Below are positions 1-6,443 of a DNA stretch of 16,154 nt, piece after piece. The position numbers and the translations under genes are program-made. The notes beneath the pieces are model-generated. The model was not told where the DNA came from. It saw only the letters and a list, made by a program, of their open reading frames with translations, and made no database searches. Each line of letters opens with the position of its first letter. Positions within the stretch are counted from its first letter, which is position 1. This DNA is from DATBWZ01 sp036514535 (lineage in GTDB: Bacteria > JAMCPX01 > DATBWZ01). The DNA is taken from NCBI GenBank assembly GCA_036514535.1, contig DATBWZ010000093.1:1-16154 (forward strand), written 5' to 3'.

Positions 1-14
1 TAAGTCAAAACAAA

Positions 15-611
15 TTAGACGCCGCGCCATCTGCGGAACAGTTTATGTTCTATCTCCAGCATGTCCATGACCTTGCCAACCACAAAATCAATAATGTCAC
101 GGATGCTGCTTGGGCTGTGATAGAATGCTGGCGTTGCCGGCAGGATGCATGCGCCTGCATCCGCAAGCCGGAGCATGTTTTCTATATGGAGTCTGTTCAG
201 CGGCGTTTCCCTCGGGACAATTATCAGGGTGCCGCGTTCTTTGAGTATAACATCCGCTGTGCGTTCTATGAGTGAAGATGATATTCCTGCGGCGATCCTG
301 CCCATTGTTCCCATTGAACATGGAATTATAACCATATCTTTTATGCCGGATGAACCGCTTGCGGGCGCTTCGGAGAGATCATCATCATTTAAAATGATCA
401 GATTATTGCTGTTTTTGAAATGTTTTTTAAGACTCGCTGCCGGGTCTTTCTCAAGGTTCAGTCCGGCTTCCTCCTTTATTATTCTCTTTGCCCATTTTGA
501 AATTATGAGATAAACGGTATGGTTGCTCTGCAGGAGCACCTCTGTCAGCCTTATGCCGTATATAACGCCGCTTGCGCCGGTTATGGAAAGAACAATGGCT
601 TTTTTCTTCAT
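15..611 (-). CDS. ubiX: UbiX-type flavin prenyltransferase
   Basis: Predicted cytoplasmic flavin prenyltransferase, which joins a dimethylallyl unit to reduced FMN to make the prenyl-FMN cofactor used by UbiD decarboxylases. The 198-residue product has the normal family length. Visible family motifs are the Rossmann-like TGASG loop (residues 11-15), PCSMGT (97-102), VPRETPL (132-138, holding the conserved Arg/Glu pair) and PAFYHSP (161-167). It is the last gene of a minus-strand ubiD-ubiA-ubiX set. Its ATG overlaps the ubiA stop codon by 4 bp (ATGA), so translation is probably coupled. Having the UbiD partner in the same operon supports the cofactor-supply role. In organisms using the futalosine menaquinone route the equivalent gene has been called mqnM. 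The gene is complete; its stop lies 15 bp from the window edge. Confidence 0.95.
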   Translation of the reverse strand: MKKKAIVLSITGASGVIYGIRLTEVLLQSNHTVYLIISKWAKRIIKEEAGLNLEKDPAASLKKHFKNSNNLIILNDDDLSEAPASGSSGIKDMVIIPCSMGTMGRIAAGISSSLIERTADVILKERGTLIIVPRETPLNRLHIENMLRLADAGACILPATPAFYHSPSSIRDIIDFVVGKVMDMLEIEHKLFRRWRGV

Positions 612-1510
612 ACAGCCCTCCGTATAAATATGTCCGTTGCAGTAAATAAAAACATGGTGATGCTGACGGCTGCATTGACATTGAAGAATGCATGCTGAAT
701 GCGGCTCAACTCATTGATTTTCAATATTAAATGTTCATATAAAAGCATCAGCGCGATTATGCCCATTCCAGAAAAATAGACCCCGCGCAATGGAAAAAAG
801 ATGGGCAAAGATGCAAGGAGAATAAAAAAAACGAGATGGCAAGCGCGGGCGAAGAAGAATGCGCCCTGAATTCCAAATTTTTCAGGAATTGAGTAAAAAC
901 CAGCCCCTCTGTCAAAATCAATATCCTGGATTGCATAAATAATATCAAATCCGGCGACCCAGAAAAGCACTGCTCCGGCAAGAACAAATGCTGCCGGCGG
1001 AGGCAATTCCCCTGTTACGGCGATCCATGCTCCCGCCGGCGCCATCCCGAGAGCGGCACCGAGGACGAAGTGGCTTAACCTTGTAAATCGCTTGGTATAT
1101 GGATAGATTATAAATACAATCAGCGGGACAGGTGCCAGCGCAAAACAGAGCCAGTTGAGCATGTAGGCAGAAGAGAGGAATATAGTTGCGCAGCAGATTG
1201 CGATGATAATACTGTTTTTCAGATCCACAAGCCCAGCGGGAATTGCCCGGCCTTTTGTCCTGGGATTAAGGTTGTCAATTTTTGCATCTGTTATGCGGTT
1301 GAAAAGCATTGCGGTTGTCCTGCCCGATGCCATTGCGAGTAGTATGAGAAGAAATGTCATCATTTCCGGAAATCCATTTGCGGCAAGGATCATGCCTGTC
1401 AGGGCAAAGGGCAGCGCAAAAAGCGTGTGCGAAAATTTAATCATTTCCAGATAAATCTGTGTTTTCTTAAGGATGCTTTCGTTTCCGGAGATTGCTGAAA
1501 TTTTATTCAT
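608..1510 (-). CDS. ubiA: UbiA-family prenyltransferase (4-hydroxybenzoate/MqnP-like)
   Basis: Predicted integral membrane prenyltransferase that attaches a polyprenyl chain to an aromatic quinone precursor. From the ATG at 1510 it is 300 residues, typical for the family, with about eight hydrophobic segments. Both Asp-rich motifs that bind Mg-diphosphate are visible: N71-x3-D75-x3-D79 followed by NPRTKGR, and the second site D189 to D200 with Y192, D196, D198 and D200. The N-terminal KFSHTLFALPFAL stretch resembles the MqnP/'UbiA-other' branch more than E. coli UbiA, which suggests menaquinone rather than ubiquinone; this is inference. A GTG at 1549 would add 13 residues and overlap ubiD by 22 bp. 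I prefer the ATG because it avoids the overlap and fits the family N-terminus, although neither start has a strong ribosome binding site. The stop overlaps the ubiX start. Confidence 0.92.
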   Translation of the reverse strand: MNKISAISGNESILKKTQIYLEMIKFSHTLFALPFALTGMILAANGFPEMMTFLLILLAMASGRTTAMLFNRITDAKIDNLNPRTKGRAIPAGLVDLKNSIIIAICCATIFLSSAYMLNWLCFALAPVPLIVFIIYPYTKRFTRLSHFVLGAALGMAPAGAWIAVTGELPPPAAFVLAGAVLFWVAGFDIIYAIQDIDFDRGAGFYSIPEKFGIQGAFFFARACHLVFFILLASLPIFFPLRGVYFSGMGIIALMLLYEHLILKINELSRIQHAFFNVNAAVSITMFLFTATDIFIRRAV

Positions 1511-1527
1511 ATAACGCCAATGCAAAT

Positions 1528-2967
1528 TTATAATCCATAATCCTTCCACCTTCTTGTCACAAGGTCTGAAATTTCAGGATCCATCTTTATATCTTCCGGC
1601 CATTCCCGCTTAAACCCGTCCTCCTTCCGTTTTCTGGTTGCGTCAATACCCATCTTGCCGCCAAAACCGGGGATGTCAGATGCGTGCTCCAGAACATCAA
1701 GCGGTCCTTTTACAATCGTAATATCCCGCGCTGGATCAACATTGTTTCCCCAGCGCCAGAGGACCTCGCCGATATCGTGCACATTTACATTGCTGTCAAA
1801 GACAACAATATTTTTTGTAAACATCAGCTGTCCGGTCCCCCAGATAGAGTTCATTATTTTCTGGGAATGACCGGGGTATCTTTTTTCTATGCTTATGAAT
1901 GCAAAATTATGAAAAATGCCTTCAATTGGCAGATTGATATCAATAATTTCAGGAAATACCTTTTTTAGCACAGGAAGGAATATCCTTTCTGTTGCCTTTC
2001 CCAGATAGCAGTCCTCCATGGGGGGTTTTCCTACAATTGTTGCAGGATAGATCGGATTTTTCCGGTGCGTGATCGCCGTCACATGGAAAACAGGATAATC
2101 ATCTGCAAGGGAGTAATAGCCTGTGTGGTCGCCAAATGGTCCTTCCTTCCGCCTCTCCCCTGGATTTACATAGCCCTCAATTATAAACTCTGCATTCGCA
2201 GGAACTTCAAGGTCAACAGTCAGGCATTTTGTCAATTCAACCGGCTTTCTGCGGAGGAAACCTGCGAATATAAATTCGTCAAAATCCTCGGGCAGCGGCG
2301 CTGTGGCTGCATAAATGGTTGCTGGATCAGAACCGATTGCAACCGCCACCTCAAGCCTTTTCCCCTGCTTTTCTGCATCGTAGTAATGTTTTGCTCCGCC
2401 CTTGTGCCAGTGCCAATGCATGCCGGTGGTAACTTCGTCAAAAATCTGCATGCGGTACATGCCGGTATTCCGTATTCCTGTTAACGGACTTTTTGTCGTA
2501 ACCAGTGGTAGAGTGATAAACCTCCCGCCGTCCTTTGGCCAGGTCTTGAGAATTGGCAGCCTGTGCAATGACAGCGGGTCCATAACAACCTCCTGGCACT
2601 GACCCCCCTTTACCGTTTTTGGGAGGTAATCTGAAAACTCTTTCAGTTTTGGCAGCATCTTAATCTTTTCTATAATGGTCTCAGGCGGTTTTTCATCAAG
2701 GATTGCTCTGATTCTTGTCGCGATTTCGTCAATGCTGTTGACCCCAAGCGCCATGCAGGTTCTTTCCATTGTTCCAAACAGATTCATGAGCACCGGGAAA
2801 ATTGATCCCTTTGGCTTTTCAAAAAGAAGAGCAGGCCCTCCCTGCTTTATAGCTCTGTCAGCTATCTCCGCCATCTCCAGTTCCGGATTGACTTCCGCGG
2901 AGATCCTTTTTAGCATCCCGGCTGATTCAATTTTTTTAAGAAAATCCCTCAGATCTGTAAAACCCAT
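1528..2967 (-). CDS. ubiD: UbiD-family prenyl-FMN-dependent decarboxylase
   Basis: Predicted cytoplasmic decarboxylase of aromatic quinone precursors, using the prenyl-FMN made by UbiX. Its 479 residues are normal for UbiD. Recognisable features are the NTGMYRMQ segment (167-174) with R172 aligning to the catalytic Arg of the family, and EGPFGDHTGYY (275-285), where E275 and D280 fall five residues apart as in the Glu-Arg-Glu/Asp catalytic network. GKPPMED (313-319) and the C-terminal DPARD (411-415) and PGFGGKMGIDAT (433-444) are also typical. It is the first gene of the ubiD-ubiA-ubiX operon. If UbiA is MqnP-like, this is the MqnL-type enzyme of the futalosine menaquinone pathway. No clear Shine-Dalgarno precedes the ATG at 2967. 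The start is supported by the family-typical N-terminus MGFTDLRDFL. Confidence 0.95.
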   Translation of the reverse strand: MGFTDLRDFLKKIESAGMLKRISAEVNPELEMAEIADRAIKQGGPALLFEKPKGSIFPVLMNLFGTMERTCMALGVNSIDEIATRIRAILDEKPPETIIEKIKMLPKLKEFSDYLPKTVKGGQCQEVVMDPLSLHRLPILKTWPKDGGRFITLPLVTTKSPLTGIRNTGMYRMQIFDEVTTGMHWHWHKGGAKHYYDAEKQGKRLEVAVAIGSDPATIYAATAPLPEDFDEFIFAGFLRRKPVELTKCLTVDLEVPANAEFIIEGYVNPGERRKEGPFGDHTGYYSLADDYPVFHVTAITHRKNPIYPATIVGKPPMEDCYLGKATERIFLPVLKKVFPEIIDINLPIEGIFHNFAFISIEKRYPGHSQKIMNSIWGTGQLMFTKNIVVFDSNVNVHDIGEVLWRWGNNVDPARDITIVKGPLDVLEHASDIPGFGGKMGIDATRKRKEDGFKREWPEDIKMDPEISDLVTRRWKDYGL

Positions 2968-3026
2968 AAGAGATTTTTATCATTTTATACTGAATTTTGC
3001 AAGTAATAATAATATACAGCAAACCT

Positions 3027-3055
3027 GTTTTACCTTCCTTATTGCAAAATTTCAA
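3027..3055 (-). promoter_or_regulatory. Candidate sigma70-type promoter of ubiD-ubiA-ubiX
   Basis: Read on the minus strand, TTGAAA (3050-3055) is followed after 17 bp by TAAAAC (3027-3032). The first box matches the -35 consensus at 5 of 6 positions and the second matches the -10 at 4 of 6. It lies 60-88 bp upstream of the ubiD ATG, in an AT-rich divergent gap. The call rests on consensus matching only, and in AT-rich DNA chance matches are common. Confidence 0.35.
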
Positions 3056-3072
3056 TAGATTATACAAATTAC

Positions 3073-3100
3073 TTGACATATATTAGTTATTATTTATTCT
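3073..3100 (+). promoter_or_regulatory. Candidate sigma70-type promoter for the small ORF/metallopeptidase/Lgt-like unit
   Basis: A perfect -35 box TTGACA (3073-3078) is followed after 16 bp by TATTCT (3095-3100), which keeps 4 of 6 bases of the -10 consensus including the key TA...T positions. The expected transcript start is near 3107, just before an AAGGAG motif (3114-3119) and ATG at 3124. The distance to the metallopeptidase ATG at 3273 leaves a leader of roughly 165 nt that holds a small ORF and a hairpin/T-run. Confidence 0.5.
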
Positions 3101-3123
3101 ATATACAGAATAAAAGGAGAATA

Positions 3124-3258
3124 ATGAACGGAATATCTATTGAAAAAATACCTCCGCAAGGGGAGCGGTTTTTTTCCACTATAATTTTCCGTTTGTTGAA
3201 AAGATTTTATTTGATGGCGAAGAAATACATATATAGTTATTTAAAAAAAACTAAATAG
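3124..3258 (+). CDS. Possible small basic protein or leader peptide (44 aa)
   Basis: An ATG with a well-placed AAGGAG (3114-3119) opens a 44-codon frame ending in TAG at 3256-3258, 14 bp before the metallopeptidase ATG. The product is strongly basic, with 7 Lys and 3 Arg against 2 Glu. After a short polar N-terminus (residues 1-15) it has a stretch (16-42) alternating aromatic or aliphatic residues with Lys/Arg, compatible with an amphipathic membrane-binding helix. I do not recognise it. Its TAG overlaps the start of the GAAGGAGG ribosome binding site of the next gene (3258-3265), so translation of the two could be coupled. It could be a real small membrane-active protein, a leader peptide, or a chance frame in AT-rich DNA. 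A weak hairpin with seven Ts lies inside it. Confidence 0.35.
   Translation: MNGISIEKIPPQGERFFSTIIFRLLKRFYLMAKKYIYSYLKKTK
3154..3175 (+). terminator. Weak hairpin plus T7 run in the leader (possible attenuator)
   Basis: CCGC (3154-3157) can pair with GCGG (3165-3168) around a 7-nt loop, directly followed by seven Ts (3169-3175). The layout is that of an intrinsic terminator, but the 4-bp stem is short. It sits about 50 nt into the predicted transcript, inside the 44-codon ORF and about 100 bp before the metallopeptidase start. The CCTCC at 3151-3155 is also complementary to the GGAGG at 3261-3265, so an alternative pairing could mask the downstream ribosome binding site. Both ideas are inference. 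Confidence 0.22.
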
Positions 3259-3272
3259 AAGGAGGTTGTGTA

Positions 3273-5210
3273 ATGAAGCAAACAAATAGGTTTTTATATG
3301 TCATTTATTTTCTTTGTTTTGTTTTTGGCATCGTAGCTATGGGTTGTCAAAGAACAATACCGAGTAAACCCCCGGTGGGCGGGCAGCAAGAGCCCAGACA
3401 AGGCGCTAAAGAAGCGGCAACAGCATTTAAGAATCTTTATCCGACAGCCGCTATTAGTTGGAACGAAAGCAATGGGTATGTCCAACGAATTGCAAATTTT
3501 CTCGGGCCAGCAACTCTACAGAAGGAACCCGCGGCGGCAGCAAAAGAATTTATCAATGCTAACGCAGCGCTGTTTGGTTTAAAGCCTGAGCATGATCAGA
3601 TTGCATTACTCCATATTGATGAAGCCAAATCAAAGGATGGCAAGCAGATCAGAAGCCGATTTGTCCGGTTTGAACAACGTCGCGAAAAACTTCCTGTGTA
3701 TGAAGGAGAGATTGTTGTGCATCTTACCACCTCAAACAGACCCTATACGGTAAACAACTCTCTGAAAGTCATTGATGAGCGTATAGAAGGTCAAATGAAG
3801 CTCAACTCAGAGGAAGCAATCGTTTTAGCCAAAAATCTTGTAAAGAAAAAGTTTAAACTTTTTGATGAAGTTAAGGCAACCCCCATTATCTTTCCTATGC
3901 CTGATTACGGTGTCTTTGCCTGGCAGGTGGACGTTGGCCAATGGCGAGTCATAATTAACGCATTTAATGGCGATGCCTTGCTTATCCGTGATATGTCTTA
4001 TAGTCAGAATGCCAGGGTCTATCTGGAAAATCGTGAAAAGGATGGTGGGAATACAAGCGTAGTCCCAATCGGCAACTTAAACGCTGGTGCAACAACTTTA
4101 ACCGGAACAAGAGTAACTATCAACAATTTTGCCGGAGCACTTACGACTTCTGCTGCCCAACAGTTTTTAGATATGCCTGGCGATATAAATTTTGACGACC
4201 AGATGGCTTACACTCATACAGACTCTATTTTCACTTTCTACAATTCATTAGGCATTGCGTTGCCGAATAACGCGTTAACAGCCAACACCAACGCCAACTT
4301 TTCGTGCAATGCTTTTTATACAAGAACAAATGATTCTTTTACCTATGGTGTCGCTGGCGGGGGTTGCGATAATAAAGAATGTCAATCTGCTGCGCATTTC
4401 GCTGAGGTTATCTTTCATGAAACCACGCATCGTGTGCTGAATGTTGATGCAGGGCTGACAGGCAATTCAGATGAAACCGGAGCAATTCATGAGGGCACTT
4501 CTGACTACTACGCAGCCTCTGTAACCGGTAATTCCTGCATTGCCGAAGAATTCTTTAAAGACGAAGATTGTTTGCGCAATATAGAACCAAATAAAAATTA
4601 TCCGTCGGATATGGAAGGGGAATCTCATAATGATGGATTAATCTGGGCATCTACTCTATGGGATCTCCGAAGTCTTATAGGTAAAGAAACCGCAGACAGG
4701 ATTGTTCGTGAAGGCATGCGAGGTTTGCCTGCTAATGCGATGTTTTCGGATTATGCTGGAAACATCATTGCACAAGGTACGGCTTACTACATGGATTTTC
4801 TTGGTGACAATGCATGGGAGAATTTTTTCAGGCTATTGCATATTGCCGCTGTCATAGAGGGTTCCAGGCAGACCTTCTGCAGTCATGGTATTGCTGCAAC
4901 ATATGGTAGCTTCGTTGAAAGAACAATCACAACCCCGGGCAGTGGTGATACCGTAGATGTAACGATTACGGTTCCGGCTGGAGAAGTCGTTGATAAAAAT
5001 CGCGGATGTAAAGGCGGGTACGATATAACATCAATAAATGGCAATAGATGGGGGGATTTGAAAGAATTCCACGAAAGAAAGAACGATCTTGAGATTTACG
5101 AAGAAACCTTGAATAACACCTCATTGAGGATACGCATGAGGGCTCCTGGCGGATGTGGCAGTGTCCCACAGGCAACTATAAGATACATTGTCTATCACAA
5201 AGGGCCATGA
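3273..5210 (+). CDS. Predicted lipoprotein, FTP-domain gluzincin metallopeptidase (M4/M36-like)
   Basis: Predicted secreted, probably lipid-anchored zinc peptidase of 645 residues. The N-terminus is a signal peptide with hydrophobic residues 7-23 ending in AMGC. Cys25 is the likely lipidation site, though Ala at -3 is not the usual Leu. Residues about 75-165 look like the FTP inhibitory propeptide domain of thermolysin/fungalysin-type peptidases, and about 175-240 like a PepSY-type propeptide repeat. The catalytic part has HETTH (382-386, zinc ligands His382 and His386, general base Glu383), GAIHEGTSDYY (403-413) with Glu407 as probable third ligand, and SHNDGLIWASTLWDLR (451-466), where His452 likely matches the transition-state histidine. 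About 95 C-terminal residues are unassigned. A GAAGGAGG site (3258-3265) supports the ATG. Substrate is unknown. An Lgt-like gene follows 62 bp downstream. Confidence 0.85.
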   Translation: MKQTNRFLYVIYFLCFVFGIVAMGCQRTIPSKPPVGGQQEPRQGAKEAATAFKNLYPTAAISWNESNGYVQRIANFLGPATLQKEPAAAAKEFINANAALFGLKPEHDQIALLHIDEAKSKDGKQIRSRFVRFEQRREKLPVYEGEIVVHLTTSNRPYTVNNSLKVIDERIEGQMKLNSEEAIVLAKNLVKKKFKLFDEVKATPIIFPMPDYGVFAWQVDVGQWRVIINAFNGDALLIRDMSYSQNARVYLENREKDGGNTSVVPIGNLNAGATTLTGTRVTINNFAGALTTSAAQQFLDMPGDINFDDQMAYTHTDSIFTFYNSLGIALPNNALTANTNANFSCNAFYTRTNDSFTYGVAGGGCDNKECQSAAHFAEVIFHETTHRVLNVDAGLTGNSDETGAIHEGTSDYYAASVTGNSCIAEEFFKDEDCLRNIEPNKNYPSDMEGESHNDGLIWASTLWDLRSLIGKETADRIVREGMRGLPANAMFSDYAGNIIAQGTAYYMDFLGDNAWENFFRLLHIAAVIEGSRQTFCSHGIAATYGSFVERTITTPGSGDTVDVTITVPAGEVVDKNRGCKGGYDITSINGNRWGDLKEFHERKNDLEIYEETLNNTSLRIRMRAPGGCGSVPQATIRYIVYHKGP

Positions 5211-5272
5211 TAACAGGTTTGAGATTTATAAAAATTTTGTAAAAAAATACGGAACAAGAGAAGCAATTTAAC

Positions 5273-6037
5273 ATGTTCCCTTATATTGCAATACCTAAAA
5301 TAACATTGGGTTTTGCAACAATCAGCATATTTAACCTGATGGTTATTCTTGCAGTTTGTGTGGGATTTTTGATTGCATGGGTTCGGGCTTCACCCCTTGG
5401 TTTTAACAACAGGGCTAAATTTTGGATAATCAGCGGTGTTATCCTTTCAGGATTTATTGTTTCTCATATAGTTGAAATTGTTCTCTATAATCCGGAAGTT
5501 TTACAATATCGCCCGGCAGAATTGTCCCGGGTTTGGGGCACCATGTCTTCCTATGGTGGGATAATGGGTGGATTATTGTATGCGGTAATTATAATGAAAT
5601 ACCTTGGATTACCGGGAAATACGCAACTGAGATTTATTGACTGTATTGTCTTTGCATTTCCCTTTGCATGGTCGTTTGGCCGTTTAGGTTGTGCATTGAC
5701 GCATGATCATCTCGGGATTAACACCAACCACTGGCTTGCCGTTCAGTTTCCAGGGGGATCCCGATTGGACTTAGGGTTGTTAGAGTTTTTATACACACTC
5801 TTGATCGCAATACTATTTTTGTTTCTTAACTCATATAAGTGGCATCCCGGATTCTTTATCTCGTTGTTTTTCATTTTATATGGTCCGGTGCGCTTTATCA
5901 TGGACGAATTCCGAACTCGGGATCCACGTTACTTTGGTCTGACACCGGGACAGTATGGTTCCATTGTTTTAACATTTACAGGAGCTTATCTGATGATTTA
6001 TATAATACGTCAACGAATCAACAAACCAAGCGCTTGA
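5273..6037 (+). CDS. Divergent prolipoprotein diacylglyceryl transferase (Lgt)-like membrane protein
   Basis: A 254-residue multi-pass membrane protein with about seven hydrophobic segments and the overall order of Lgt, the enzyme that moves diacylglycerol onto the Cys of prolipoproteins. Matches to Lgt are GRLG with Arg137 (aligning to E. coli Arg143), an LxLGLLE segment with Glu171 in place of the HPxQLYE box, and GPVRFIMDEFR (204-214) with Arg207 aligning to Arg239. Differences are clear: the HGG motif (His103 in E. coli) reads SSYGG with Tyr94, the Asn after GRLG is Cys140, and a THDHLG segment (143-148) is present instead. It is therefore probably an Lgt paralogue, and may or may not modify lipoproteins. 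Its neighbour is a predicted lipoprotein peptidase in the same orientation. Only a weak AGAGAAG site (5257-5263) precedes the ATG. Confidence 0.8.
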   Translation: MFPYIAIPKITLGFATISIFNLMVILAVCVGFLIAWVRASPLGFNNRAKFWIISGVILSGFIVSHIVEIVLYNPEVLQYRPAELSRVWGTMSSYGGIMGGLLYAVIIMKYLGLPGNTQLRFIDCIVFAFPFAWSFGRLGCALTHDHLGINTNHWLAVQFPGGSRLDLGLLEFLYTLLIAILFLFLNSYKWHPGFFISLFFILYGPVRFIMDEFRTRDPRYFGLTPGQYGSIVLTFTGAYLMIYIIRQRINKPSA

Positions 6038-6054
6038 TTGTGCGGTTCATGGTC

Positions 6055-6077
6055 TTGACTATTGAAATCATAGTCAA
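6055..6077. repeat. Perfect 8-bp inverted repeat (hairpin)
   Basis: TTGACTAT (6055-6062) and ATAGTCAA (6070-6077) are exact reverse complements separated by 7 bp, just downstream of the Lgt-like gene. No T-run follows on either strand, so it does not read as an ordinary intrinsic terminator. It may still protect or end the transcript, or be an operator. Confidence 0.6.
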
Positions 6078-6081
6078 ATGT

Positions 6082-6100
6082 TAAGGCGAGATGCCCCTTA
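6082..6100. repeat. Short imperfect hairpin
   Basis: TAAGG (6082-6086) pairs with CCTTA (6096-6100). An alternative fold pairs TAAGGC (6082-6087) with GCC and TTA (93-95 and 98-100 of the same hundred), with a CC bulge. It is the second of four stem-loops in about 100 bp and is weak on its own. Confidence 0.35.
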
Positions 6101-6102
6101 TG

Positions 6103-6129
6103 TTACGCAGTCCAAAGATTATTGCGTAA
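6103..6129. repeat. Perfect 7-bp inverted repeat (hairpin)
   Basis: TTACGCA (6103-6109) and TGCGTAA (6123-6129) are exact reverse complements around a 13-bp spacer, just past the dodecin stop codon in the convergent gap. No T-run adjoins it. It could act as a transcript-end structure for either neighbour. Confidence 0.5.
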
Positions 6130-6135
6130 TGATAT

Positions 6136-6156
6136 ATTTATTCTTCCAGAATAAAT
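6136..6156. repeat. 8-bp AT-rich inverted repeat spanning the dodecin stop codon
   Basis: ATTTATTC (6136-6143) and GAATAAAT (6149-6156) are exact reverse complements around a 5-bp loop. The stem covers the dodecin stop codon (6138-6140) and its last codons. It is AT-rich, so chance is more likely than for the neighbouring repeats. Confidence 0.4.
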
Positions 6157-6341
6157 GTAATTTTCATCTTGATGCGGTATTCGGTTATTTTTCCGTTATC
6201 AATCTTTGCCTTTTGTTCTGTGATCTCAAGCCCTATCAGATTTCTCAATGTTTTGTTTGCCCTTTTCAGTCCGTCCTGAACCGCTTCCTGCCATCCCTTT
6301 GAAGATGAGGATACAACCTCTGTAACCCTTGCGACTGCCAT
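6138..6341 (-). CDS. Dodecin-family protein (flavin-stacking Trp absent)
   Basis: A 67-residue protein with the dodecin pattern along its whole length: a first strand ARVTEVVSSS (4-13), a helix with KGWQEAVQDGLKRANKTLRNL (15-35, here described by its ends), then EQKAKIDNGKI and EYRIKMKITFILEE. Dodecins form hollow 12-mers that bind or buffer flavins. The position holding the flavin-stacking Trp in Halobacterium (Trp36) and in mycobacterial and Thermus dodecins is Gly37 here, and the flavin-contacting Gln (Gln55 in Halobacterium) is Arg56. The fold is therefore likely kept but flavin binding may be lost or different. It has a strong AAGGAGG just upstream and its own promoter. It is transcribed toward the Lgt-like gene and away from gpsA. 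Confidence 0.9.
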   Translation of the reverse strand: MAVARVTEVVSSSSKGWQEAVQDGLKRANKTLRNLIGLEITEQKAKIDNGKITEYRIKMKITFILEE

Positions 6342-6371
6342 GACACCCTCCTTATTTTTTATTTAACCGAC

Positions 6372-6400
6372 AGCATATATTGGAAATAGAGTTATGTCAA
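6372..6400 (-). promoter_or_regulatory. Candidate sigma70-type promoter of the dodecin gene
   Basis: On the minus strand a perfect TTGACA (6395-6400) is followed after exactly 17 bp by TATGCT (6372-6377, 4 of 6 with the key TA...T). It lies 31 bp upstream of the dodecin ATG and is followed by an AAGGAGG ribosome binding site at about 6346-6353. Box match, spacing and distance to the gene all agree. Confidence 0.6.
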
Positions 6401-6443
6401 TAGAATTTTTTATTAACACATTGATTTTAATAGCGGCTGTCTT

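Noticed and set aside
145..513. A 122-codon plus-strand open frame opposite ubiX
   Set aside because: It is antisense to a clear UbiX gene with all motifs intact, has no ribosome binding site and no recognisable protein features.
2065..2484. A 139-codon plus-strand open frame opposite ubiD
   Set aside because: It lies wholly within the conserved UbiD coding sequence on the other strand. Its Cys/Arg/Ile-rich product looks like a shadow translation.
2675..3058. A 127-codon plus-strand open frame running from inside ubiD into the divergent gap
   Set aside because: Most of it is antisense to the UbiD N-terminus and it has no supporting SD or homology.
3073..3258. The longer, 61-residue version of the small ORF, starting at TTG 3073
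   Set aside because: That TTG is the first half of the -35 box TTGACA, and the predicted transcript begins after it. The ATG at 3124 with AAGGAG is the only plausible start.
6055..6077. The 8-bp hairpin as a rho-independent terminator of the Lgt-like gene
   Set aside because: The stem is AT-rich and no T-run follows on either strand, so I list it only as an inverted repeat.
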